Positions 17,183 through 26,448 of a DNA stretch of 64,000 nucleotides are shown in pieces. Source of the DNA: CBDBKE01 sp965218055. Its GTDB lineage: Bacteria > Acidobacteriota > Terriglobia > JAJPHL01 > JAPKYU01. The DNA is taken from positions 930,001 to 994,000 of the forward strand of contig CBDCKA010000001.1 of NCBI GenBank assembly GCA_965218055.1, written 5' to 3'. Every line of letters starts with the position of its first letter. The stretch's first letter is position 1. Both the position numbers and the translations under genes were made by a program. The notes below the pieces were generated by a model. That model had not been told where the DNA came from, did not search any database, and was given only the letters and a program-made list of their open reading frames with translations.

Positions 17183-19798
17183 TCAGGGCGCCTGGACGGG
17201 GATGGTGACGGGCAGATCCGGGTTGGCAACAATCCCGTTCTGGGTGAGGACCAGCGAGACTGCGTCGCCCGGCTCAACGCCGGAGGGCACCACCGCGTTC
17301 ACCTGATAGAGTCCCACAAAGCCGGGCGCTAGCCCCTGGTAGGCTATCCCGGCTTCGAGCCCTCCGATGGTCACCGTAATCGGCAGTTCGACCGTGCTGA
17401 ACAGCGCCGGGAGTCCCGTTACCACCTGCTCCTCCACCGCGCCCAGCCCGGTGCAGAAGATCTGCAGAGTGTCGCCAGGATGTACCGGGTTCTGCGCCGT
17501 CACCAGCTGGAACGAGGCGTCCAGAATGGCTGCGTTGTCACCGGCAATGAAGATACCCGGCTGCGCAGGGGCAATCAGGTAGTTCTGGGGTGCGGTCAGC
17601 AAGCCACCTACATTGACGGCCACCGGTACGTTATCACCTGAGCTGACCTCGAACGGCACCTGTGCGTTAATCTGCCCGGGCCCAACGAAAAACAGCGGCG
17701 CATCCTCTCCGCCAATGCGCACGCTCACCCCCGCCAGCTCCCGTTCCAGCGGTAGCTGGCTGGCGAAATTGTTCTCGCCCGCGAAGCGCGCTCCAAACAG
17801 GGAGATGATGCCCCCAGGCGACAGCGGCCGCCGCGGCGCAAAGCCGGCCCCTTCCACCACCCCGTCGGCAAACAACGTTGGCAAACTCACATCGCCCGGC
17901 GCGGCCGCCGTCGAAACTGTAAAGGAACGCTGGACCTTAGCAAAGGTGGGATGCAGCACGTTAAAGGTGAGCGTCACCTCCGCAGCCCCGCTCTGCGGCA
18001 CCCAGGTGCCACTGTAGAAGCCGGTCCCCAGCGGGCGCAGCGGGATGTTCAGACCTTCCACGCTGGCCACTAGCGTGGCGTTGTCCACCACGCTGCCGCA
18101 GTCGTCCACCACCAACGCCGTGAGCACACGCGGAAAAGATACCGGCAGGCTCAGACCGTTGCCGATGGTGGTGACCAACAGCTCCAGACCTGTCGGAGCA
18201 CACTGGGCCGAGCGTGGCAGACCCACCGCTTGCGTGCGCAGCGCACTGCCCGGCGTCACCACAATCAACAAAACTTCCACCTCCTGCGGCGCTCCGCCGC
18301 CGAAGGCGCCTGTCAATGTTGCCCGATACACGCCGGGAGATAGGCCGGAAGGATCCGCTAAGATCGTCATCTGCCCTGGAGCAACTCCCCCCTGTCCAAC
18401 CAGGGTGAGCCAATTGCCTCCCGGAGGAGAAGTGATCGTAGCGGTGAAGTTAAACGAGAGCGTCCCGCCGCCGACGTTGCTGACTGAGACGGTTTGATTG
18501 GGCGGCGCCGGCTGGCCCTGCTCGGCCACAAACACCAGCGCGTTCGGGCTAACCTCGGCTGTTGCCGGGGTAGCGCCCGGCACCGTCAACAGCACGACCG
18601 TCACCACTTGGGGGTTGCTGCTGGCTCCCGCGGCCGATACGGTCAACAACGCAGTATTGATGCCCGAACCGAAGCTCGATGGATCGGCCGTCAGTGAGAC
18701 GACAGCGCCTAGACCTCCGGCGCTGGCGGTTCCAGACTCAGGGGAAGCCGTCAGCCAGGAAGGCAGCCCGGAAAGCGACCAGTTCAGCGTTCCGTCTCCT
18801 TCATTGGAAATCATCAACGTCTGCGACGGCGTAGGAAGCCCATTGCTGACGCTTTGAAACAGGACTGCGTTCTGACTCACTGACAGCCTGGCGCCGGCCG
18901 CCCGGACGACCACTGTCACCGGAAGAATCTCGCCAGGGCTGCCGCTGACCTCAATCTCAGCTTGATAGGTGCCTGGGCCCGGCAGTTTGGCGGCATCCAC
19001 CTGGCCTGTCACGCGCGACGGCTCCTCCGGAGTGGCCGTGCCGGAAGTGGGACTGATGGTAAGCCAGTTGGCCTGCGGCGCACTGAGTAATCTAACAGTC
19101 GCGGTCCAGTTCACCAGGTTGCTGCCGCTCCCGATCTCGAAGGTGGGTAACCCCTTGCTACCGGCGCCTTGGAGGGCTCCACTCAGGGCAAGGACTTCAA
19201 AGCTGAAGTCCGGCATCCCGGCGGGTCCCGTGGTCAGGTTGATGCCCTCGGGAGAAAGATCCAGGAGGTCCGGAGCAGGTGTAGGACCTCCTCCCTCGAA
19301 GGTAAGATTGTCGAGGTTAAAGCGAGAAGCCAACAATGGCTCGGGAAAGGTAATGATGGCCCGTTTGACAAGCGGGCCATCATGGCTGAACTGTGCCTCT
19401 GCAAAGCCAACCAGGGAGATCGTGTTCACTGGGGTGCTCCCCAGGGACATCAATGATGGATTAAAGAGCTCTACCGTGAATCCGGGCGTTACGGGATCGA
19501 AGCTATTTCGCACTATGCCAAACTGAAGCGTCGGTGTGGGCACGTCGAAATCCAGTGTCAGGACGCCCAGTGAAGTGCCCTCTAGAGATGGATCCTGAAC
19601 AAAAGTGACGGACACTCCCAGGTCCCTGCCATACGTGGCATCGGCCGAGGTGAAACCAAAAGTAACACCCATGAAACTCAGACCATCCACTGGCTGATTG
19701 GGCAGCTCATCAAAGGTCAAAGTTGTTAATTGCGCCGAGGCGCCACTGGCAAAAGCAAGGATGAGTCCAGTAAATAAGATCAGGCGTGACTTCTTCAT
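17183..19798 (-). CDS. Secreted BACON-repeat protein with Solibacter-type C-terminal domain
   Basis: About 871 residues. The start at 19798 is supported by AAGGAGG eight bases upstream and by the signal peptide that follows (KKSRLILFTGLILAFASG, cleavage after ASA). An N-terminal beta domain (LTFDELPNQPVDGLSFMGVT...) resembles carbohydrate-binding or PEP-associated modules. At least three BACON-like repeats follow (LTISPTSGTATP, LTASPESGTASAG, NWLTLVGQGGVAPGQ). The last 210 residues (GGIISLFGARFAGENN ... VGLYQVNAVVPSGV) form the C-terminal domain expanded in Solibacter proteins. It is likely an exported or surface protein of unknown ligand, and the best taxonomic marker in the window. Confidence 0.85.
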   Translation of the reverse strand: MKKSRLILFTGLILAFASGASAQLTTLTFDELPNQPVDGLSFMGVTFGFTSADATYGRDLGVSVTFVQDPSLEGTSLGVLTLDFDVPTPTLQFGIVRNSFDPVTPGFTVELFNPSLMSLGSTPVNTISLVGFAEAQFSHDGPLVKRAIITFPEPLLASRFNLDNLTFEGGGPTPAPDLLDLSPEGINLTTGPAGMPDFSFEVLALSGALQGAGSKGLPTFEIGSGSNLVNWTATVRLLSAPQANWLTISPTSGTATPEEPSRVTGQVDAAKLPGPGTYQAEIEVSGSPGEILPVTVVVRAAGARLSVSQNAVLFQSVSNGLPTPSQTLMISNEGDGTLNWSLSGLPSWLTASPESGTASAGGLGAVVSLTADPSSFGSGINTALLTVSAAGASSNPQVVTVVLLTVPGATPATAEVSPNALVFVAEQGQPAPPNQTVSVSNVGGGTLSFNFTATITSPPGGNWLTLVGQGGVAPGQMTILADPSGLSPGVYRATLTGAFGGGAPQEVEVLLIVVTPGSALRTQAVGLPRSAQCAPTGLELLVTTIGNGLSLPVSFPRVLTALVVDDCGSVVDNATLVASVEGLNIPLRPLGTGFYSGTWVPQSGAAEVTLTFNVLHPTFAKVQRSFTVSTAAAPGDVSLPTLFADGVVEGAGFAPRRPLSPGGIISLFGARFAGENNFASQLPLERELAGVSVRIGGEDAPLFFVGPGQINAQVPFEVSSGDNVPVAVNVGGLLTAPQNYLIAPAQPGIFIAGDNAAILDASFQLVTAQNPVHPGDTLQIFCTGLGAVEEQVVTGLPALFSTVELPITVTIGGLEAGIAYQGLAPGFVGLYQVNAVVPSGVEPGDAVSLVLTQNGIVANPDLPVTIPVQAP

Positions 19799-20214
19799 CT
19801 TGGCGCCCTCCTTATTAACGAGAATCCCTGATGTGAGCTTCTCCTTTACCCAAGAGCATACCCCAGCCGCCCTCCGGTGACTGTCGCAGTTCACGCGGGT
19901 GCTTCCGGCTCCACAGAGGACACCCCTCTCGCTCCCCAGCTTCTCAGGGGCTGCAATAGTGGCCAAGGCTCTGGCCGAACATTTGGGAGGCCCCCTCTTT
20001 GGGGGCATGCTACGCCCAGCCATGTAGGCGAGTCAACTTAGCGACTCGGCCAGTGGCGTGGTCTTCCCGGATTTCACTTGGACGTGCCGAGCCGGAAGCC
20101 TCGCAGGCCCATCTTGCTAGTGCGATGAGACTTAGCAGCAAAACAAGCCCGCAGCAACGCGCTGATCCTGGCGGTGTGACACATAATTCATACATGCAAT
20201 ATTGCGGGTGGGTT

Positions 20215-20290
20215 GCTGGACATCTTCGCCGACTTGGAGCGTGGCTGGGAGGTTCGCCGGACACTTTCGCCGACTTGCAGCGTGGCTCCG
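20215..20290. repeat. Two direct repeats, possibly an IS21-type end
   Basis: GGACATCTTCGCCGACTTGG at 20219 and GGACACTTTCGCCGACTTGC at 20259 are imperfect direct copies about 40 bases apart. IS21-family ends often carry such repeated transposase-binding sites; no transposase is next to it. The rest of 20024-20534 has no gene; its start also holds a short piece of repeat family B (20085-20108). Confidence 0.4.
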
Positions 20291-20534
20291 GTTCAGCGAA
20301 CACTGGCACCAAGCGGGCCTGACCTCAGCAATCAAACTTTAGGGTTGCTGATGGACCTTTCAGGCCTATAGAATTCTCCCCCCCAAGGAGATGCCCTCCC
20401 ACGTATTCAGTGCGAAGACTGTGGCAGATGCACGTCTCTCCTGGGACCTGGTACGCCGTCTTTGCTGAACCTGAACTTTTTGTCTTGTAACAAACCAAAA
20501 GGACGAGACGTACCGCGTGCCGTAGGAGTCCTAG

Positions 20535-21749
20535 ATGACGAAAGCCAAAACTGGCTGGCTGCCACTGGGAATACTTTACCTGGCCTCCTGTGCCGTGGCC
20601 CAAGACACGGCGCGGGAGAAGTACATGGATGTAGCTAAGGCAGCCTTCGATTGGGGTCAGTACGCCGAGGCGGAGAAACAACTGCTCACTGCGCTCAAGG
20701 AGGCGGAGAAGTTCGGCGAGCAAGACCGCCGCTTGGCCGAGAGCCTCGGTTACCTCGGGGTGGTGTACCGCTCCCAGGGTAGGTACGCCGAGGCCGAGCC
20801 CCTCTTGTGGCGGGTGCTGGCAATCGCCGAGAAGGTCCTGCCCCCGGAGCATCCTGACGTGGCGAGCTGCCTCGAAAACCTGGCAGCGCTTTACAACGCC
20901 CAGGGCAAGTACGCCGAGGCCGAGCCGCTGCTGCTGAGGGTGCTGGCGATCGCCGAAAAGGAAGCGGAAAAGTTCGGAGAAGACCCGCATTTGGCAGTCA
21001 GCCTGAGCGCCCTGGGTATGGTCTACCGCGCCCAGGGTAGATACGCCGAGGCCGAGCCGCTCTACCTGCGGGCCCTGGCAATTGACGAAAAGGTCCTCGG
21101 GCCAGAACACCCAGACGTTGTCAGGGACCTCAACAACCTGGCGTTGCTCTACCAAAGGCAAGGCAACTACGCCGAGGCCGAGCCGCTCTACCGGCGCTCG
21201 CTGGCAATTCGGGAGAAGACTCTGGGACCGGAGCATCCGGATGTTTCCCACAGCTTGCACGCCCTGGCGTTACTCTGCAAAACGCAAGGGAACTACACCG
21301 AGGCCGAGCAACTTCTCCGACGGTCTCTGACAATCAAGGAGAAGGTCCTTGGGTCGGAACATCCAGACGTGGCCCCCGGCCTCAACAACCTGGCGTTGCT
21401 CTACCAAGCTCAGGGCAAGTACGCTGAGACCGTGCCGCTACTCCGGCGGTCGCTGGCCATCCGGGAGAAAGCGCTGGGGCCGCAGCATCCGGCGGTGGCC
21501 ACGAGCCTCAACAGCTTGGCGTTGCTCTACAAAACGCAAGGGAACTACGCCGGGGCCGATCCGCTCTACCTGCGGGCCCTGGCGATCTACGAGAAGGCCC
21601 TGGGACCGGAGCATCCCAACGTGGCCACGGCCTTGGACAATTACGTCAAGCTGCTGCGGAAAAGGAACCGGGACACTGAAGCGGCCAAAATGGAGGCCCG
21701 AGCCCAGGCCATCCGCGCCAAACACACCGCGGAGAACCCGCCGAAATGA
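20535..21749 (+). CDS. Secreted tetratricopeptide-repeat protein (kinesin light chain-like TPRs)
   Basis: A 404-residue protein with a short signal peptide (LPLGILYLASCAVAQ) and about eight 42-residue TPR units of the TPR_10/TPR_12 kind. Each has a variant of LALLYQxQGxYAEAEPL then RRSLAIREKxLGPEHPDV. Such arrays bind peptides or act as scaffolds. The Cys in the signal (LASC) could make it a lipoprotein, but the signal-peptidase I site VAQ is equally good. The repeats are also similar at DNA level, so unit number may vary between strains. It stands alone between two non-coding stretches. Confidence 0.85.
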   Translation: MTKAKTGWLPLGILYLASCAVAQDTAREKYMDVAKAAFDWGQYAEAEKQLLTALKEAEKFGEQDRRLAESLGYLGVVYRSQGRYAEAEPLLWRVLAIAEKVLPPEHPDVASCLENLAALYNAQGKYAEAEPLLLRVLAIAEKEAEKFGEDPHLAVSLSALGMVYRAQGRYAEAEPLYLRALAIDEKVLGPEHPDVVRDLNNLALLYQRQGNYAEAEPLYRRSLAIREKTLGPEHPDVSHSLHALALLCKTQGNYTEAEQLLRRSLTIKEKVLGSEHPDVAPGLNNLALLYQAQGKYAETVPLLRRSLAIREKALGPQHPAVATSLNSLALLYKTQGNYAGADPLYLRALAIYEKALGPEHPNVATALDNYVKLLRKRNRDTEAAKMEARAQAIRAKHTAENPPK

Positions 21750-21814
21750 CCTACCGCCTTGTCATCCGGAATGCCGGATAAGTCCCCCCTAGCGGGCTAG
21801 TGTTGACCGACCAA

Positions 21815-21890
21815 GTTCCACTTGGACGTATAGTCGGCTATCCGGACAAGTGCCTACCCTTGAGGCAGCGTCACTTTAATAGCTGAGATT
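21815..21890. repeat. Dispersed intergenic repeat family A, inverted copy
   Basis: CCACTTGGACGTATAGTCGG then CTATCCGGACAAGTGCCTAC and GGCAGCGTCACTTTAATAGC is the reverse complement of 62616-62685 with few changes. Nothing else was seen in the 330-base gap 21750-22079. Confidence 0.6.
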
Positions 21891-22079
21891 ATTACGGGTT
21901 CTGGCCGTTCCGGGCGGAAACCCTGGCGTAGATCGCTGCTCTTATGGGTGTGTGGCTGGCAGGTATGAACTGTCTGGCTGGTGGTAATGCTGCAATAGCC
22001 ATTGCAGCCTCCTCGTTAGGGTGCTTTGGTTAGCTCCGTGTCCGGTGTTAACGCACCGGCGCGGGGCGCTTCTCGTCTC

Positions 22080-23621
22080 CTACCGCTTGGCCTTCTCCTT
22101 AGGCTTGCGGCCCCGGCCCTTGGCGTGGCGATCCAGGGTCGAGGCCAGTTCGGACACCCGCGGAGCCGCTTTTTCCAGTTCAGCGGCCAGCGCCTGGCTG
22201 AATGTCTGCCGCGCCTGCGCAGCGGCGGCGCAAAAGGCGTTGCGCAGGGATTCCAGCGGCCCGGCGGCGCGCTCCTGCAGCGCACTTTCCTGCGCCATGG
22301 CCGTGGCGTGCAGTTTCTGCTCCAGCTCCAGCGTCCTGGATTTCAGTGATGCTTCTTGCTCGGCGGCGAAACGTTCGATCTGCATCTGGTTCTCCTCCGT
22401 GCGGGTCCGCAGCAAATCCAGGTTGGTCCGCAAGGCGGCGCGGCCCTTTTCCAGGATTTCCGCGTCGAACGAGCGGGATGCCTCCTCGACCAGTTGTGGC
22501 GTGAGTTTTCGGAATTCCTGGACGCTGGCCAGGGAGGCCGCCTGCATTTCCTCGCGGCTTCTGTGAATGAGCCGCTCCGTGTACTGCAGCAGGCCGTTCA
22601 GGCCGGTTCCCATTTGCTCGCGCCAGCGGGCGGACTGCTCTTCGAGTTCGGCCACCCCGTTGCGTTGTGCTTCCAGGCTGGCGGCCACCTGCGCCACTAT
22701 TTCCCCTCCCTTGCGGCCCTCCTGGGCCAGGATCTGTTGATATTTCTCAAGGGCCGCCTGAATGGTAGCCTCGAATTGCCGGGACAAGTTCTGGAGCGCC
22801 TCCTCCGTCCCGGCCGCCTGCCGGACCAAGGAGGCGCCAGCGCGTTCCTCCTGGGCGCGGATGGCTTCCGCTGCGGTCCGCGCCTGCTCAGCAAGCTCCT
22901 CTCTGGCGATGTTCTTTTGGGCAGCCAGCAAGTCCAGTTCGGTCGCCAGCGCGCTGGCCCCTTGCCGCTGCGCGGCTTCCATTTGTTCGGCAAACTCCCG
23001 GAGCATCGTCTCGGCCTGTGCGCGAAGCGTTTCGCCCTTGCGCAGGACTCTCTCCAGCGATTCGTCCAGCGCATGAACGCGCTGGTGCGCCGCGGCAGGT
23101 TCCTCGGCTGGCTTTTCGTCTTCCACCGCTGGACCATCGTTGTCTTGCCAGTCGGGAGGAAATTCGTGCTCCCAGTAGCTTTCGTCCTCCACGAATCCCA
23201 CTCCGAGCTGCTGTAGGCCAGGTCGGGAACAGGACTTCACCGAAACCACCCGGGCCAGAGCGGGCTTGCCTCCGGACCGGCGAATGGCCAGCGGCGCACT
23301 GCGAGGAAACGGAGTCCGAGCAGTGAGGCTGGCGCCATGCCGGCTGATATTGCGCGTAGAGGTGGATTCCACCAGAACTTTACCGGCGGCTCCCCGACCA
23401 GCGATTTCCACCTCCACTACGCGAACTAGGCGCGGGCTGCGGCGGCGACCACCGGGCTTCGTGAGTTTCTCAGCGCTCACAGGCAACGACTCAGCGCGCC
23501 GATCCGGCTCGTCCCCCCAGAGGCGGGAGCGACGATAAGGGGCTGGGCCTTCTCGCATGTCGCGAGTGGAACGGTTCAGGCGGGTGATTGCGGCTTTGTA
23601 GAGGAAGTCTGAATCACGCAT
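22080..23621 (-). CDS. PilZ-domain protein with long coiled coil
   Basis: A 513-residue protein without signal peptide. Residues about 55-140 are a PilZ-like beta domain (RRSPRLVR and NISRHGASL are the two binding-type motifs). From about residue 180 to 500 the sequence is an almost continuous coiled coil rich in E, A, Q and R. It ends in a basic tail (KGRGRKPKEKAKR). The architecture suggests a c-di-GMP-responsive cytoskeletal or scaffold protein, but the first arginine motif departs from the classic RxxxR spacing and binding is not assured. An alternative ATG at 23558 would trim 21 residues. Confidence 0.7.
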   Translation of the reverse strand: MRDSDFLYKAAITRLNRSTRDMREGPAPYRRSRLWGDEPDRRAESLPVSAEKLTKPGGRRRSPRLVRVVEVEIAGRGAAGKVLVESTSTRNISRHGASLTARTPFPRSAPLAIRRSGGKPALARVVSVKSCSRPGLQQLGVGFVEDESYWEHEFPPDWQDNDGPAVEDEKPAEEPAAAHQRVHALDESLERVLRKGETLRAQAETMLREFAEQMEAAQRQGASALATELDLLAAQKNIAREELAEQARTAAEAIRAQEERAGASLVRQAAGTEEALQNLSRQFEATIQAALEKYQQILAQEGRKGGEIVAQVAASLEAQRNGVAELEEQSARWREQMGTGLNGLLQYTERLIHRSREEMQAASLASVQEFRKLTPQLVEEASRSFDAEILEKGRAALRTNLDLLRTRTEENQMQIERFAAEQEASLKSRTLELEQKLHATAMAQESALQERAAGPLESLRNAFCAAAAQARQTFSQALAAELEKAAPRVSELASTLDRHAKGRGRKPKEKAKR

Positions 23622-23720
23622 GGTAACATTTATACACGTTTATGTTTAGGCTGCAAGCCCCGGCTGCATCTCTAGGCTTCTGCCCGTTTCCGAGTGCTCA
23701 CTCGGGCGTAAAGGGCTGCC

Positions 23721-23832
23721 ATTATGCGTGTGCGGGTGGCAGATGTTTTGGCATTCCGAATTGCAAGATTCTGCGTGGCCGGTACCATCACCCACTCGCG
23801 CTCGGCCCCAGGACGGAAGCCTCGCAAGCTCC
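23721..23832. repeat. Dispersed intergenic repeat family B, copy 1
   Basis: CATTATGCGTGTG, GGCATTCCGAATT, GGTACCATC and GGAAGCCTCGCA recur in the same order at 25842-25936 and, inverted, at 62422-62545. Confidence 0.65.
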
Positions 23833-23946
23833 TCCGCCACGAACTCCACCGAAGTAGCTTCCTCAGAGAGATTCTCTACAGACCCGCCTCGCGTTGACTT
23901 GCCTGCGGGCGGAGCATAACATGGCCGCGCAGAGAGGAGTTGCAGC

Positions 23947-25680
23947 ATGAGAAGAGCATTCATCGTCGCGCTGGTTCAGATCGTGGCGGGATTCGTCATC
24001 GGGAGTACATCCGCCGCTTTCGCACAGGCCGATGCGAGACCCGGGACACTTACATTGACCATTGTAGATGGAGACTCTGGGCAGCCCACACCGGCCCGGG
24101 TCGAACTGCTGGACAAGCAGGGCAGAGCCTACGTGGCTAGAGATGCCTTACTCGTCGCTGGCGATTGCGAAATGCACTACGGCGGTGTGGCCCAGGAGGA
24201 CGCCCGCCCATGGACATTAGAACGAGCGCTGTCCCTATTAACGAAAGAATTCCATAACCCCTACACTGGGACTACCCAGTTTTACAGCGCCGGGAAATCA
24301 GTGGTTTCCTTGCCTCCCGGCGCCTATAAGCTCAAAGTCTTTAAGGGGAATGAATACGAAATCCAAGCGCGGGAGGTCGACGTCCGGCCGGGTGAGACAA
24401 CAAAGCTGACGTTGAAGATGGCGCGTTGGGTCCAGATGCCCGAACAGGGCTGGTACAGTGCCGATGACCATATCCACATCGCCCGGCCCGTAAAGGAACT
24501 CGACCCATTTATTTCCAAGATGATGCAAGCGGAAGACCTCCATGTGGGGAATCTCCTACAGATGGGATTCTCTAAACGCCCCAACCGCACCCCGCAGTAT
24601 GCCCACGGACCCGAAGGCATCTACCAGGAGGGCAATTACATTCTGGCCTCAGGGCAGGAGAATCCTCGCACCCACTTTCTCGGTCACACGATTACCATGG
24701 GAGAGCAGTCGGAGATCCATTTTCCCGAGCATTACCTGATTTACCGATTGTTCTTTGAAGAGGCGCGGCGGCAAGGGGCGCTGAGCGGTTATGCCCATTG
24801 GGCTTTTGGTCATCTTGGCGGTCCGTATGGCCTCAGCGTTGATCTTCCCCACGGTCTGGTAAGTTTTCTGGAGGTGTTGCAATTCAATCGGGGAATTTAT
24901 AACACTTGGTATGAAATTCTGAACACCGGTTTTCGCATGACACCCACCGCGGGAACCGACTATCCCTGTGCAGGCGCGACAATCCCTGGGCGCGAGCGCT
25001 TCTACACGAAGGTGCAAGGGCCGTTCACGTTTAAGAATTGGCTAGAGGGGGTTCGGAGGGGCCAGACGTTTGTGACCAATGGACCCATCCTTGAGTTCCA
25101 GGTCAATGGCAAAGGGATGGGGGAAGAAGTGGTTCTCGGACAGCCCGGCCCGGCGCAGCTAGAAGGCCGTGTCCGATTTGATCCAGCCTCGGACGACGTA
25201 GAACACCTCGAGGTTATTGAGAACGGGCACATCTTGCGCAGTTTTCCGAGAGCAGCAGGGGCTTCCGAGATCCGGTTCAAGTTCGAACACAATGTTCAGG
25301 AGGCGTCCTGGCTCGCTGTTCGGGCTTTTGGCAACAAAGTGGATGAACCATCGCCTGTCGAAGGTCGCATTCCCGGCGGGCGTGTTCACGGCACTTTTCG
25401 CCCGAACTCGGAGGCTCATTCCGCTCCCGTGTATATAACGGTAAAGGGAGCGCCTCCTCTGAAGGGCCTTCCACGAGCCAAGGCCTTGGCTCGTACATGG
25501 CTGGCCCGGCTGGAAGATTTGGAATTCCGGTTGGCGGAGGATCAGATTCCTGCGTTGGCCAAGAAACTGGAGGTGTCGCGCGGCGACATTGTGGAAGAGG
25601 ACCTTCTGCGCAAGAATCGTGTGGCCTTGCTCGAGGAAATCCAAAAGGCCAAGGAATATTTCACGCGTTTAGCGCGCTAA
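23947..25680 (+). CDS. Secreted CehA/McbA-type PHP metallohydrolase
   Basis: A 577-residue protein. AGAGGAG lies seven bases before the ATG and a signal peptide follows (AFIVALVQIVAGFVIGSTSA, cleavage near AFA-Q). Residues about 30-160 are a carboxypeptidase-regulatory-like beta domain. Next comes a PHP-type metal-binding domain: WYSADDHIHIARP with the first His pair, HLGGPYGLSVDLPHG, and GTDYPC. The end is a charged helical region. CehA-type enzymes cleave phosphoesters or carbamate-like bonds; the natural substrate here is unknown. No neighbour suggests a pathway. Confidence 0.75.
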   Translation: MRRAFIVALVQIVAGFVIGSTSAAFAQADARPGTLTLTIVDGDSGQPTPARVELLDKQGRAYVARDALLVAGDCEMHYGGVAQEDARPWTLERALSLLTKEFHNPYTGTTQFYSAGKSVVSLPPGAYKLKVFKGNEYEIQAREVDVRPGETTKLTLKMARWVQMPEQGWYSADDHIHIARPVKELDPFISKMMQAEDLHVGNLLQMGFSKRPNRTPQYAHGPEGIYQEGNYILASGQENPRTHFLGHTITMGEQSEIHFPEHYLIYRLFFEEARRQGALSGYAHWAFGHLGGPYGLSVDLPHGLVSFLEVLQFNRGIYNTWYEILNTGFRMTPTAGTDYPCAGATIPGRERFYTKVQGPFTFKNWLEGVRRGQTFVTNGPILEFQVNGKGMGEEVVLGQPGPAQLEGRVRFDPASDDVEHLEVIENGHILRSFPRAAGASEIRFKFEHNVQEASWLAVRAFGNKVDEPSPVEGRIPGGRVHGTFRPNSEAHSAPVYITVKGAPPLKGLPRAKALARTWLARLEDLEFRLAEDQIPALAKKLEVSRGDIVEEDLLRKNRVALLEEIQKAKEYFTRLAR

Positions 25681-25841
25681 GGGATGCTTCGTGGCCAGCT
25701 CCCACGTTTCCGCAGCACTCCAGAACCATCGACGGCGTACCCGGCAACACCGTCACCATCGCCGTTCAGTAGCGTGTTTCGCCTCGGGACGAGGCACTGA
25801 GTGCAAGACACTTGCCCCGTCACTAGTTGTGGCGACCCGTC

Positions 25842-25936
25842 ACATAAAGTCATTATGTGTCATTCCGAATTTCAAACCGGCGGTGGGGGCTGGTACCATC
25901 CGGTCCGTCGCCCACGGGCCGAGCCGGAAGCCTGTG
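25842..25936. repeat. Dispersed intergenic repeat family B, copy 2
   Basis: Same ordered blocks as at 23721 (GTCATTATG, CATTCCGAATTT, GGTACCATC, GTCGCCCACGGGCCGAG, GGAAGCCT). A family A-like stretch follows at 25968-26033 (GACTATCGTCCTTGTG ... CACTTGTCCGCACC). The rest of 25681-26448 has no gene I can support. Confidence 0.6.
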
Positions 25937-26448
25937 CTATCCAGGCAGAACGTAGGTAACCACTAGCCCGCTAGTCTGGACTATCGTCCTTGTGCGCTTC
26001 CCCGAAGGCGATCCAAGCCACTTGTCCGCACCAGTTTTCGGTGTCCGCCGATGTTTTGAAGCTAACCAGGGGCAGACCGACAGCCGTGTGAACTTCCTTC
26101 CGCAGGTCAGCCCCGGCAAGTTGCCCAACAGACCACCTGTCTCCTTGTGGAGACCACAGCGCTTTCTAAGGGCACGGTTTTGGGCGCAAACAAAGGCGAT
26201 CCTTCCCTCATACCAATAAAGAAAATGTCCCTAAGCTCGTGTTTCTAGTCTTCTAAGTCACTCTCCTCAGGCTCCGGCAGCTTTGGCCCCGATTCTGCAA
26301 GGAAAGGCTGCAGGGACGGGTGTGGCTGGCACCAAGGTGGCCCTCCTGTTCTGGGTTCTTGTGTCGTAGTACTTGCACAGTGCTTCGTTTCGGCTGTGAC
26401 CGGATGGCATGGCGAAAAGGAGGCGAGAAGGGTTCCCTTCCGCAGTTA

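Noticed and set aside
20325..21260. A 311-residue minus-strand frame with leucine-rich repeats
   Set aside because: It mirrors the TPR array on the plus strand; the apparent repeats are the reverse complement of the TPR units.
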